NCBI RefSeq assembly: GCF_002158865.1
Contig: NZ_CP021455.1
Span: forward strand, 4,448,501-4,512,500
Length of the DNA stretch: 64,000 nt
Direction of reading: 5' to 3'
From: Comamonas serinivorans
GTDB lineage: Bacteria > Pseudomonadota > Gammaproteobacteria > Burkholderiales > Burkholderiaceae_C
In this document: positions 56,508-64,000 of the stretch, piece after piece
Numbering within the stretch: the first letter of the stretch is position 1
Layout of the letters: each line of letters opens with the position of its first letter
The notes under the pieces: model-generated
What the model saw: only the letters and a program-made list of their open reading frames with translations
Told to the model about the DNA's origin: nothing
Databases searched by the model: none
Made by a program: the position numbers and the translations under genes

Positions 56508-57406
56508 GCGCGGCGCCCGATCACGCCCCCGTCCACGCGCACCGCCCTGCGCCCGCCGACGGCTGTGCGAGCGCGCTGCTGCAGGCCCAGCGCGTGACGC
56601 TCACGCGCGGCAACCGTCACCTGGTGCACGACGTCACGCTGGCCCTGCCCCGCTGTGGCGCGGTGGCGCTGGTGGGGGCCAACGGCGCCGGCAAATCCAG
56701 CCTGCTGAACCTGCTCGCGGGCCAGCTCGCGCCCAGCGCCGGCAGCGTGCAGTGGCAAGGCCAGCCGCTGGCCGCGCTCAGCGTGCGCGAACGCGCGCGC
56801 CGCGTGGGCTACATGCCGCAGCGCTTTGAGCCCTACTGGAACTTGACGCTGCGCGAGCTGATCGACATGCGGCTGGACGGCGCGGTGACGACCGACCGCG
56901 TGCTGGCCCACGCCGACCTGCAGCCCCTGGCCGACCGGCGCTGGGCCACGCTGTCGGGCGGCGAGCGCGCCCGCGGCCTGCTCGCCGCCGTGCTGGCCAC
57001 CGACCCACCGGCGCTGCTGGCCGACGAGCCCGGCGCGGCGCTGGACGTGCAGCACCGCCTGGCCCTGGTGACGGCGCTGGCGGCACGCGGGCGCAGCCGG
57101 CTGGTGGTCGTGGTCATGCACGACCTGGACCTGGCCTTCGAGTGCTTCGACCGCGTGATCGTGCTGCAGCATGGCCGCATTGCGCTCGATGGCTCGCCCG
57201 CCGAGCTGCTGCACGCGCCCGCGCTCGATGCCGTGTTCGGCGTGCACTTCCAGCGCATCGCCGTGCCCCCGCAAACCCTGCTGCGCGCCCGCCCCGCGCC
57301 AACCAGCCCGGACCACCGGCCACAAGCCCCCATGTCCCGAGACCATCCTGCAGCCCCTGCCGCCAACACCCCGCCCACCCGTCACGGAGCCCCCGATGCG
57401 CATTGA
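56504..57406 (+). CDS. ABC transporter ATP-binding protein, BtuD-like (300 aa)
   Basis: Walker A GANGAGKSS near residue 67, the signature LSGGERARG, Walker B LLADEPGAALD, and the switch histidine in VVMHDLDLAF. Its ATG overlaps the permease stop. The C-terminus extends about 35 residues past the usual end (proline-rich) and overlaps the next gene's start by 11 bases. Confidence 0.92.
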   Translation: MSAAPDHAPVHAHRPAPADGCASALLQAQRVTLTRGNRHLVHDVTLALPRCGAVALVGANGAGKSSLLNLLAGQLAPSAGSVQWQGQPLAALSVRERARRVGYMPQRFEPYWNLTLRELIDMRLDGAVTTDRVLAHADLQPLADRRWATLSGGERARGLLAAVLATDPPALLADEPGAALDVQHRLALVTALAARGRSRLVVVVMHDLDLAFECFDRVIVLQHGRIALDGSPAELLHAPALDAVFGVHFQRIAVPPQTLLRARPAPTSPDHRPQAPMSRDHPAAPAANTPPTRHGAPDAH

Positions 57407-58415
57407 CCTGGCCGGCTGGACCCGCGAAGCCACCGTGGGCGATCCCCGCGCCTTCTTCGCCCTGTTCGAGCAGGCCGACCGGCTGGGCTTCGACGGCGTG
57501 TGGTTCAGCGAATTCCGGGTCGCCCCGTTTGTGGCCGGCCCCTACCCCTCGCCGCTGCTGCTGGCCGCCGGCCTGCTGGCGCGCACCGAGCGGCTGCGCG
57601 TGGGCACCGCGGTGCTGGTGCTGCCGCTGCACCACCCGCTGCTGCTGGCCGAGGACATCGCCCAGCTCGACCTGCAAAGTGGCGGCCGGCTGGACGTGGG
57701 CCTGGGCCGCGGCACCGAGCCCGAGGCCTTGCAGCGGCTGGAGATCGACCCGCAGTCCACGCGCGAGCGCTTCGAACACGGCACGCGCATCCTGCGCGAG
57801 GCCTTGCGCGGCGACGCGGTGGCCTCGAGCGCCGGCCCCTGGCAGTTCGAGGCGCAGCGCCTGGCCACGCCGCCGCTGCAGCGCCCGCATCCGCCGCTGT
57901 ACATCGCTGGCTCCACGCCCGAATCGGTGGCTTTTGCCGTGGCGCACGAGATGCCGCTGCTGCTGAGCCTGGAGCCGCCCGAAACCCGGCAGCTGGCCCA
58001 CCAGGAACACGCCGCCCAGGCGCAGGGCCTGGACGCACAGGCGCTGGCCGCCCTGCGCCAGCGGTCGTCGCTCGCCCGCTACGTCTGCATCGGCGCCAGC
58101 GCACAGGCGGTGCAGGCCCAGCTGGACGCGCTCTGGCCGCTGCTGCATGCGCGGCGCGTCTACTTCGCCGCCAAGCGCGGCGTGGCCGCCGCCGATGTGC
58201 CGCCCGTGGACGTGGCGCAGACCCTGGCACAGCAGTTCATCTGGGGCACGCCCGAGCAATGCCACGCCCAGATCTGCGCCCTGATGGCGGGCACCGGCAT
58301 CGGCCAGCTGCGCTGCGTGTTCAACGCCAACGGCCTGTGGTCCAACGCCCACGCGCTGCAGGCGATGACGCTGTTCGCGCACGAGGTGCTGCCCGCGCTG
58401 TCGGGACGCGGCTGA
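57396..58415 (+). CDS. LLM-class flavin-dependent oxidoreductase (339 aa)
   Basis: Bacterial luciferase-like monooxygenase fold. GFDGVWFSEFRVAPF, LRVGTAVLVLPLHHPLLLAE and GGRLDVGLGRGTEPEALQRL are characteristic of the FMN/F420-binding family. It starts within the BtuD-like gene, so it is the last cistron of the B12-regulated operon. The substrate is unknown. A role in processing an imported corrinoid or in B12-independent replacement metabolism is possible but unproven. Ends 69 bases before repeat copy 16. Confidence 0.9.
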   Translation: MRIDLAGWTREATVGDPRAFFALFEQADRLGFDGVWFSEFRVAPFVAGPYPSPLLLAAGLLARTERLRVGTAVLVLPLHHPLLLAEDIAQLDLQSGGRLDVGLGRGTEPEALQRLEIDPQSTRERFEHGTRILREALRGDAVASSAGPWQFEAQRLATPPLQRPHPPLYIAGSTPESVAFAVAHEMPLLLSLEPPETRQLAHQEHAAQAQGLDAQALAALRQRSSLARYVCIGASAQAVQAQLDALWPLLHARRVYFAAKRGVAAADVPPVDVAQTLAQQFIWGTPEQCHAQICALMAGTGIGQLRCVFNANGLWSNAHALQAMTLFAHEVLPALSGRG

Positions 58416-58484
58416 GCCACCACCCGCGCCCGGCCATCACTCAGCGGCGCACCACGTCGTCTGAGCCTTTCCGCCTGTCAACAA

Positions 58485-58536
58485 GCAGTATGCCCTGGTT
58501 GCCGTTCAAACATGAACGGCGACCAGGGCATACTGC
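58485..58536. repeat. 52-bp palindromic intergenic repeat, copy 16 (almost perfect palindrome)
   Basis: Between convergent genes: 69 bases after the flavin oxidoreductase and 18 bases before the minE end. Here even the normally unpaired bases match: positions 1-24 pair with 29-52 with one G-T pair, leaving a loop of four bases. This is the most symmetric member. Confidence 0.95.
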
Positions 58537-58554
58537 AACATCCACGCCAGAGAA

Positions 58555-58818
58555 TCAGCGCGGTGCGTCGGGCAGCTCGATCTTGACTTCCAGCACCTCG
58601 AAATTGTCCTGGCGGTCCAGGTTGACCTGGATGTCGCGCGGATCGATCTTGATGTACTTGCTGATCACCGCCACCAGGTCACGCTGCAGGGCGGGCAGGT
58701 AATCCGGCTCGCCCATGTTCTTGCCCACGCGCTCGTGCGCCAGGATGATCTGCAGGCGCTCCTTGGCCACCGAAGCGGTTTTCTTCTTCTCGCCCAGGAG
58801 CAGGGACAACAGGGACAT
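58555..58818 (-). CDS. minE: Cell division topological specificity factor MinE (87 aa)
   Basis: Stimulates MinD ATPase to set up pole-to-pole oscillation. N-terminal [15 protein letters not shown] membrane-targeting segment, MinD-contact helix [13 protein letters not shown], and C-terminal dimer domain ([20 protein letters not shown]). It lies 3 bases after minD. Confidence 0.98.
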   Translation of the reverse strand: MSLLSLLLGEKKKTASVAKERLQIILAHERVGKNMGEPDYLPALQRDLVAVISKYIKIDPRDIQVNLDRQDNFEVLEVKIELPDAPR

Positions 58819-58821
58819 GAC

Positions 58822-59637
58822 TTACCTCCCACCAAACAGGCGTTTGAAGAAGCCGGGCTTTTCGGCGTCGATGAAGCGCAGGGGCTTGTCTGCACCGAGG
58901 AACCGGTCGATCACGTCCAGGTAGGCCTCGGACACGTCCGTGCCCTTGAGGTGCACGGCGGGCATGCCCTGGTTGGACGCCTGCAGCACGGCCTCGCTTT
59001 CGGGGATCACGCCGATCAGCTCGATGCGCAGGATGTCCTTGATGTCGTCCAGCGACAGCATCTGGCCGTCTTCGACGCGGCTGGGGTTGTAGCGCGTGAT
59101 CAGCAGGTGTTCCTTGATCGGCTCCTTGCCCTCGATGGCGCGCTTGGTCTTGCTGCCCAGCATGCCCAGGATGCGGTCCGAGTCGCGCACGCTGGAGACT
59201 TCCGGGTTGGTCACCACCACGGCCTCGTCGGCGAAGTGCATGGCCATCAGCGCGCCCTGCTCGATGCCGGCCGGCGAGTCGCAGACGATGTACTCGAAGC
59301 CCATCTTGTCCAGGTCTTCCAGCACCTTGCCCACGCCCTCCTGCGTCAGCGCGTCCTTGTCGCGCGTCTGGCTGGCCGCCAGCACGAACAGGTTGTCGCA
59401 CTGCTTGTCCTTGATGAGGGCCTGGGTGAGGTTGGCCTCGCCGTGGATGACGTTGACGAAGTCGTACACCACCCGGCGCTCGCAGCCCATGATCAGGTCC
59501 AGGTTGCGCAGGCCCACGTCAAAGTCGATGACGGCGGTTTTGTGGCCCCGCAAGGCCAGGCCGGAGGCGAAGGCGGCGCTGGTGGTGGTCTTGCCCACAC
59601 CACCTTTGCCCGAGGTCACGACGACGATTTTTGCCAT
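58822..59637 (-). CDS. minD: Septum site-determining ATPase MinD (271 aa)
   Basis: Deviant Walker A GKGGVGKTTTSAAF at residues 10-23, DFDVGLRNLDLIMG (switch I), CDSPAGIEQGA (switch II), and the C-terminal amphipathic membrane helix GFFKRLFGGR. Central gene of minCDE. Confidence 0.99.
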   Translation of the reverse strand: MAKIVVVTSGKGGVGKTTTSAAFASGLALRGHKTAVIDFDVGLRNLDLIMGCERRVVYDFVNVIHGEANLTQALIKDKQCDNLFVLAASQTRDKDALTQEGVGKVLEDLDKMGFEYIVCDSPAGIEQGALMAMHFADEAVVVTNPEVSSVRDSDRILGMLGSKTKRAIEGKEPIKEHLLITRYNPSRVEDGQMLSLDDIKDILRIELIGVIPESEAVLQASNQGMPAVHLKGTDVSEAYLDVIDRFLGADKPLRFIDAEKPGFFKRLFGGR

Positions 59638-59673
59638 GGTTGGGGTTCCTGATTGAAAAGCGTGATGCCGGGC

Positions 59674-60429
59674 CTAGCCCAGCTTGATCGGGGTGATGAC
59701 GAGTTTGTCGCCTTCGGGGCCGGACTCCAGGTGCACCTGGGCCGCACGGCCCTGCACATCGGCCGGCCAGGCCTCGCTGGTGCGGTAGACGCCGCAGATG
59801 GAAATCAGCTCGGGCTCCATGCTCATCGCAAAGATGCGGGCATCGGTGCGGCCGCGCGCGCCGGCGATGGCCTTGCCACGCAAGGGCGCATACACGTGGA
59901 TGTGGCCATCGGCCGCCACCTCGGCGCCGTTGTTCACCATGGCCAGCACCACCAAGTCGGTGCCGCGCGCGTACACCTGCTGGCCCGAGCGCAGCGGCCG
60001 GTCGATCACCATGGCGCCCGGCGGCACCTGCACGGCCGGCGGCGGTGGGGCCACGGGCACCGGCGCCGGGGTGGGCGCCACCACGGGCTGGCGGGCCAGC
60101 ACGCTCTCGTGCGTGGGCACCAGGCCGGCCTCGAAGGCGTCCTGCTGGTGTTGCAGCGAACCGCCCCGCACGGCCACGGGCAGCATGCGCAGGCCCTGCA
60201 GGGCCCGCACCAGGCGCACAAAGTCGATGGGGTGGTCCCACAGCTCGGGCGGCAGGCCGGTGAGGTCGATCAGCACCGGATCCTGGTCGAAGAAATCGGG
60301 CTGCTCGGCGAACTGCTTTTCGAGCGCCCGCAGCATCGCGTCCAGGTCGGTGGTGCGCATCAGCAACGCAACCAGGGGCAGGTTGGCGCTCTTGATTTCG
60401 TAGAGGTTGCTGTGTTGGCCTGTCGACAC
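59674..60429 (-). CDS. minC: Septum site-determining protein MinC (about 251 aa)
   Basis: FtsZ-assembly inhibitor. The N-terminal domain begins near YEIKSANLPLVALLMRTTD. A proline/valine-rich linker (VVAPTPAPVPVAPPPPAVQ) leads to the C-terminal beta-helix domain VIDRPLRSGQQVYARGTDLV ending MEPELISICGVYRTSE. The start is uncertain. GTG complementing 60427-60429 gives the usual length, while an ATG further upstream would add 46 residues with no family similarity. It is followed by minD after 36 bases. Confidence 0.93.
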   Translation of the reverse strand: MSTGQHSNLYEIKSANLPLVALLMRTTDLDAMLRALEKQFAEQPDFFDQDPVLIDLTGLPPELWDHPIDFVRLVRALQGLRMLPVAVRGGSLQHQQDAFEAGLVPTHESVLARQPVVAPTPAPVPVAPPPPAVQVPPGAMVIDRPLRSGQQVYARGTDLVVLAMVNNGAEVAADGHIHVYAPLRGKAIAGARGRTDARIFAMSMEPELISICGVYRTSEAWPADVQGRAAQVHLESGPEGDKLVITPIKLG

Positions 60430-60680
60430 GGAATGACAAGGAGTTGGCGAAATGGGGCACGCCACGGACCAAAGCGCGCTTGCCTTCCCTTCCGTGTGCA
60501 ATCGGCAAATCTTAACAGTGCCGCTCAGCGCGTCGTATCTGAATATTGCCCACAACACGGTGCCCACGCTCCCGCGCGGTGCGTCATCCGTGGCCCCGAG
60601 CCGCGCGTCCGGAGAACGGCGATGCGTGGCAGCCGATGGGCGCTGGGGATGTCACGCCGGGCGCTGGTCCGCGGCAGCGC

Positions 60681-61601
60681 TCAGGGCGACAGCGGCCGCA
60701 CGCTGACTTCGCCCGACGACACGGGCACCAGGGCGCCGTCGATCTGCACCAGCAGCGCCCCATCGGCCGCGAGGCCCACGCACTGCCCCCGGCGGCCATC
60801 GCTGAGGGACACGGGCTGGCCGCGCAGCAGGTCCAGCTGCGCGTAGTCGGCCTCGAACGGCGTGAAGCCGTCGCGCTCGAAGCGGCGCACGGCACTCAGC
60901 AGCTCGGGCACCACGCGCGCCATGGCGCAGGCCGCCAGGTCCAGGTCGGGCGCTCCGGCGCCTGCGGGTGCCGCCAGCGAGGCCCCGGCCGTTTCCCCGG
61001 CCGCCGTGTGCAGGATCTCGCCCAACCCCACGGGCGGGGTGCGCAAGCCGTCGGCGGGCGGCGTGGCCAGGTTCACGCCCATGCCGATGACCACGTAGCG
61101 CGGCGCCTGCGCAGCCGGGTCGTGCGAGGGCGGCAGTGCCTCGGGGGTGGCGGCGGTTTCGATGAGGATGCCGCAGAGCTTGCGGCCCTGCCACCACAGG
61201 TCGTTCGGCCATTTGATGGCGATGCCGTGGCCCAGGCGCTGCGCCAGCACCAGCCCGACGACCAGCGACAGGCCGGACCAGTCGCGCGGCGCCAGGCTCA
61301 GGCCCAACGACATGGTGAGGGCGGCGGTCCGCGTCGTTTCCCAGCTGCGGCCCAGGCGGCCCCGCCCTGCCGTCTGGCTTTGGGCGACCAGCAGCGTGGT
61401 CTCGGTGCGTCCGGCGCGCGCGCGGCGCAGCAGCTCGCTGTTGGTCGAATCGACCTCGGCCACGACCTCGACGCCCACGTCGGGCCACAGCGGCGACACG
61501 GTTTGCCAGATCATTTCGGCGGCCTGGTGCAGCCCGGCGCAGGCGGGCCAAGCGGCGGGCAAGGCCGTGGTCGGCCAGGGGAACAAGGGCTTGGGGGTCA
61601 T
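60681..61601 (-). CDS. birA: Biotin--[acetyl-CoA-carboxylase] ligase BirA (306 aa)
   Basis: Attaches biotin to acetyl-CoA carboxylase. QTAGRGRLGRSWETT is the ATP/biotin loop and IKWPNDLWWQGRKLCGILIE the biotin site. There is no N-terminal helix-turn-helix, so this is the monofunctional type and not a repressor. The start is MTPKPLF (ATG complementing 61599-61601), 8 bases after repeat copy 17 in the transcribed direction. Confidence 0.94.
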   Translation of the reverse strand: MTPKPLFPWPTTALPAAWPACAGLHQAAEMIWQTVSPLWPDVGVEVVAEVDSTNSELLRRARAGRTETTLLVAQSQTAGRGRLGRSWETTRTAALTMSLGLSLAPRDWSGLSLVVGLVLAQRLGHGIAIKWPNDLWWQGRKLCGILIETAATPEALPPSHDPAAQAPRYVVIGMGVNLATPPADGLRTPPVGLGEILHTAAGETAGASLAAPAGAGAPDLDLAACAMARVVPELLSAVRRFERDGFTPFEADYAQLDLLRGQPVSLSDGRRGQCVGLAADGALLVQIDGALVPVSSGEVSVRPLSP

Positions 61602-61609
61602 GTCAATGC

Positions 61610-61661
61610 GGGGTATGGCCACATAGCCGTTTATCAAACAACGGTGAAGCGGCCATACCGC
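61610..61661. repeat. 52-bp palindromic intergenic repeat, copy 17
   Basis: Sixteen bases after the SET-gene stop and 8 bases before the birA start. Outer arms GGGGTATGGCC/GGCCATACCGC, inner AGCCGTTT/ACGGTGA. Confidence 0.9.
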
Positions 61662-61677
61662 AGGTGATGAATCAAGA

Positions 61678-62412
61678 TCAAGGCTTGCGCGAACGCGCCT
61701 CGGCCTTGGACGAGGGCTTGGCCTGGGACGACGCTGGCGATGGCGCCCGGGCTTGGGCCTGGCGGTTCGGCGCGCCTTGGGTGGAGGCCTTGCCCTTGGC
61801 CTGCGTGTTCGCCTTGGCCTTGGCCTTGGCCTTGGCCTTGACCTGGCCGTCTGCCGGCGCCTTGGCCTTGCCCGACGTGCGGCCTGGGCCGGCGGCTTGG
61901 GTGGCCGGCTTGGGCGCCGCCAGCTTCACGCCGCGCTTGGGCGCCAGCATCGTGCCGCGGCAGTGTGCGCTGCCGCAGTGGCAGGCGTACTCGGCCTTGA
62001 GCTTGGGCGTGTAGCGCTCGTCCAGCACCAGGCCGTAGTCGTAGCTCAGCTCTTCGCCGGGGGCGATGTCGCGCAGCGCGACGATGAAGATGCGGCCATC
62101 GCGCTCGTCCGATTCGCAGTTGGGCTCGCAGCTGTGGTTGATCCAGCGCGAGGCGTTGCCGCCGAACAGCGCGTCGATCACGTGGTCGCCGTCGATGTGG
62201 AAGTAGAAGGTGTGCTGCGGGTTGAGCGGGTCGTGCGGGTGGCGGCGCTGCGCCTCGTCCCAGCTGATGACCTCGCCCACGTACTCCATCACCGTCTCGT
62301 CGGCCGCGATGGCTTGCACGGCGAACACGCCCTTGCCATGCACGCCCGAGCGTCGCACCTGGATGCGGCGGCCGCGCGTCGGTGGGGGGGTTGGGGTTGG
62401 GTTGCTCACCAC
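61678..62412 (-). CDS. SET-domain protein with lysine/alanine-rich tail (244 aa)
   Basis: Residues ~15-155 form a SET domain: RSGVHGKGVFAVQAI, the pseudoknot NHSCEPN (92-98) and GEELSYDYG (119-127) with the catalytic tyrosine, and a post-SET zinc cluster CHCGSAHC (144-151). Such domains methylate protein lysines with SAM. Residues ~160-244 are low-complexity Lys/Ala/Pro (KAKAKAKAKANTQAKGKAS), like histone-H1-type bacterial tails. Start: two adjacent GTG codons with AGGAG upstream, the first at 62412. The bacterial target is unknown. Ribosomal, DNA-binding or self-methylation are possibilities. Confidence 0.88.
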   Translation of the reverse strand: MVSNPTPTPPPTRGRRIQVRRSGVHGKGVFAVQAIAADETVMEYVGEVISWDEAQRRHPHDPLNPQHTFYFHIDGDHVIDALFGGNASRWINHSCEPNCESDERDGRIFIVALRDIAPGEELSYDYGLVLDERYTPKLKAEYACHCGSAHCRGTMLAPKRGVKLAAPKPATQAAGPGRTSGKAKAPADGQVKAKAKAKAKANTQAKGKASTQGAPNRQAQARAPSPASSQAKPSSKAEARSRKP

Positions 62413-62609
62413 GTCGGCTCCTGGTTGCTTGCGGCGCGTGGGATTCTAGTGGCGCGGGTCGGCGGCCCGCCGCACCCTGGGCTGCAGACAGGGTGCGGCG
62501 CACACGACCCGGGTGCGCCGGTGGCACGCACCCGTGCACCGGGCCCGGCCCGGCGCAGACACCCCGCGGCCCGGTGAGCGCACCGAGCCAGCCCATGGTG
62601 CCCGTTTCA

Positions 62610-62661
62610 GCGGTATGCGCGTGTTACCGTTCATGTTGAAACGGCAACAAGCCCATACCCA
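62610..62661. repeat. 52-bp palindromic intergenic repeat, copy 18
   Basis: Four bases after the stop of the TonB siderophore receptor gene. Inner arms TTACCGTTCA/AAACGGCAA, outer arms GCGGTATG/CATACCCA. The intergenic DNA from here to the SET gene (62413) is otherwise GC-rich and featureless. Confidence 0.88.
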
Positions 62662-62665
62662 TGCT

Positions 62666-64000
62666 TCAGAAGTCGTAGCGCAGGCTCACGTTCACGCTGC
62701 GCGGCGCGCCCCAGGTGTAGAACAGCCCTTGCGAGGTGAAGTTGGTCACGCCCGCGAAGTAGCGCTTGTCCAGCACGTTGTTGACGTTGGCCGACACGCT
62801 GAGCTGGCGGTTGACCTGGTAACGCGCCATCAGGTCGAACAGCCAGTACCCGTTCTGGCGCAGCGTGGCACCGCTGCGGCTGGTCGAGATGGCGCTTTGC
62901 CAGCGGGTGGCGGCGCCCACGGTCAGGCCTTGCAGGGCGCCGTCACCAAAGCGGTAGGTGGTGCCGAACTTGAACTGGTGCTTGGGTGTGGTGGAGGCGC
63001 TGCTCAGGTTGCTGCTGTTCTGCACATAGCTGCCCTGGGCCTGCCAGCCGCGCGCCAGCTCGCCCGACAGCTCCACCTCATAGCCGCGCCGCGTCGCACC
63101 CTTGACCGCGCGGTAAATGGTGTCGCCATTGGGGTTCAGGCCCACTTCCTCGGCCGTGTTGTCGGTGCGCTGCCAGAAGTGAGCCAGGCTCACGTTCAGG
63201 CGCTTGTCGAAGAACTCGCCCTTGGCGCCCAGCTCGTAGGTCTGGCCTTCTTCGGGGTTCAGCGGGCGCTCGTTGGCGTCCTTGGCGCTTTGCGGCTTGA
63301 AGATGCTGGCGTAGCTGCCATAGACCGAGACGTTGGGCGTCACATCCACCACCAAGCCGGCGTAGGGCGTCACCACGCCGCGCTCGCGCATTTGGTAGTT
63401 GTACCAACCCACATCGGTCACGTCGTTCTGGTCGAAGTCGCTCAGGCGCACGCCGGCAATCAGCTTGGCCGGGTCGGCCAGGCTGAATTGGCCCGCGGCG
63501 TACACATAGCGGTTCTTGCGGCTGAACAAGTCATTCGAGTAGGTCACGCCGCTCCAGTCGGGCTGGACGATGCCGGCGCCGCCATCGGCGTAGTCGATGC
63601 CGGCCGCCGTCAACGAGGTGCCCGGCACGCTGCCGCGCAGCAAGGTGGTGCGCGCACGCGTCGTGCCGGCGCCCACCAGCAGCTGGTGAGTTCGGCCCAG
63701 CAGCTCGAACGGGCCTTGTACCTCCAGGCTCAGGCTGTCGTTGCGGTCGTCGATGTCGGCATAGCGGCTGTGCTGCACCATGCCGGGCAGGGCGTACTGC
63801 AGGTAGCCGATGCGCAGTTCGGGCGTGTCCGTGGAGTCGCGTGCGGCTTGCAGCTTGGCTGTCCAGCCGCCTGCAAAGCGGTGCTCCAGGCGTGCGAACA
63901 GGCCCAGCGATTCCTGCGTGTAACCCGCCCACGAGGCACCGTTGTTGAACGAGCGCGGCATCAGTGGCACGGCCACGCCAGTGCCCGAGTAGCCTTGGAT
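62666..64000 (-). CDS. TonB-dependent siderophore receptor, C-terminal part (runs off the window)
   Basis: 445 codons are open to the window edge. The strands SVYGSYASIFKPQSAKDANE, NPEEGQTYELGAKGEFFDKR and NVNNVLDKRYFAGVTNF are typical of ferric-siderophore receptors of the FpvA/FhuE type, and the protein ends VNVSLRYDF with the terminal phenylalanine needed for outer-membrane assembly. Plug domain and signal peptide lie outside. With the esterase remnant at 500-1198 this is the only other iron-uptake trace in the window. Confidence 0.92.
   Translation of the reverse strand: MQGYSGTGVAVPLMPRSFNNGASWAGYTQESLGLFARLEHRFAGGWTAKLQAARDSTDTPELRIGYLQYALPGMVQHSRYADIDDRNDSLSLEVQGPFELLGRTHQLLVGAGTTRARTTLLRGSVPGTSLTAAGIDYADGGAGIVQPDWSGVTYSNDLFSRKNRYVYAAGQFSLADPAKLIAGVRLSDFDQNDVTDVGWYNYQMRERGVVTPYAGLVVDVTPNVSVYGSYASIFKPQSAKDANERPLNPEEGQTYELGAKGEFFDKRLNVSLAHFWQRTDNTAEEVGLNPNGDTIYRAVKGATRRGYEVELSGELARGWQAQGSYVQNSSNLSSASTTPKHQFKFGTTYRFGDGALQGLTVGAATRWQSAISTSRSGATLRQNGYWLFDLMARYQVNRQLSVSANVNNVLDKRYFAGVTNFTSQGLFYTWGAPRSVNVSLRYDF

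Noticed and set aside
60532..60583. GTATC with ATTGCC resembling the left half of a repeat between minC and birA
   Set aside because: No right arm and no matching inner stem. A half-copy cannot be told from chance.

Overview
The window is high-GC DNA from a betaproteobacterium, most likely a member of the Comamonadaceae (Burkholderiales). The evidence is gene order and protein character: the tRNA-Tyr/Gly/Thr–tuf–tRNA-Trp–secE–nusG–rplKAJL–rpoBC block, a short NtrX-type regulator next to NtrY, a DUF4390 gene beside rsmB, a MoxR/CoxE-like pair and several acyl-CoA dehydrogenases. No phage, plasmid, IS element or CRISPR array is visible. It reads as an ordinary chromosomal segment.

Layout. 1-4.4 kb: start of ilvE, a wrecked siderophore-esterase-like gene with an apparently inverted middle, and two acyl-CoA dehydrogenases. 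4.4-13.5 kb: alr, lplT, a receiver-like protein, ppk2, a rhodanese fused to a metal-ligand-less MBL-like domain, a BON/LysM protein, coaX and an SDR. 13.6-25.4 kb: a MoxR ATPase/VWA pair, then a fatty-acid-type catabolic set (APH-like kinase, enoyl-CoA hydratase, acyl-CoA synthetase, MATE transporter, amidohydrolase), and a double-TetR regulator divergent from an acyl-CoA dehydrogenase. 25.9-31.7 kb (minus strand): lemA-rsmB-DUF4390-ntrY-ntrX-tRNA-Phe, with ntrY broken by one base. 31.7-45.8 kb (minus): the transcription/translation block. 45.8-51.2 kb: ung, trpC, gshB, a MarR regulator, recA with a LexA box, and recX. 51.6-58.4 kb: a cobalamin riboswitch followed by a TonB-dependent receptor, BtuF/BtuC/BtuD-like ABC importer genes and a luciferase-like flavin oxidoreductase. 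58.5-64 kb (minus): minCDE, birA, a SET-domain protein with a histone-H1-like tail, and the C-terminal part of a TonB siderophore receptor.

The most striking structure is a dispersed repeat. Eighteen copies of an exactly 52-bp imperfect palindrome lie between genes. Each has outer arms GTAT/ATAC and inner arms around CCGTT/AACGG at fixed distances, with variable bases between them. Nearly all begin or end a few to a few tens of bases after a stop codon, on either strand. Several copies change both partners of a base pair, so the symmetry is maintained. Four or five lie inside apparent operons, including rpoB-rpoC and nusG-rplK. At rpoC a separate intrinsic terminator lies beyond the repeat, so the repeat is not simply that gene's terminator. 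Whether this family has been described before cannot be decided from the sequence alone.
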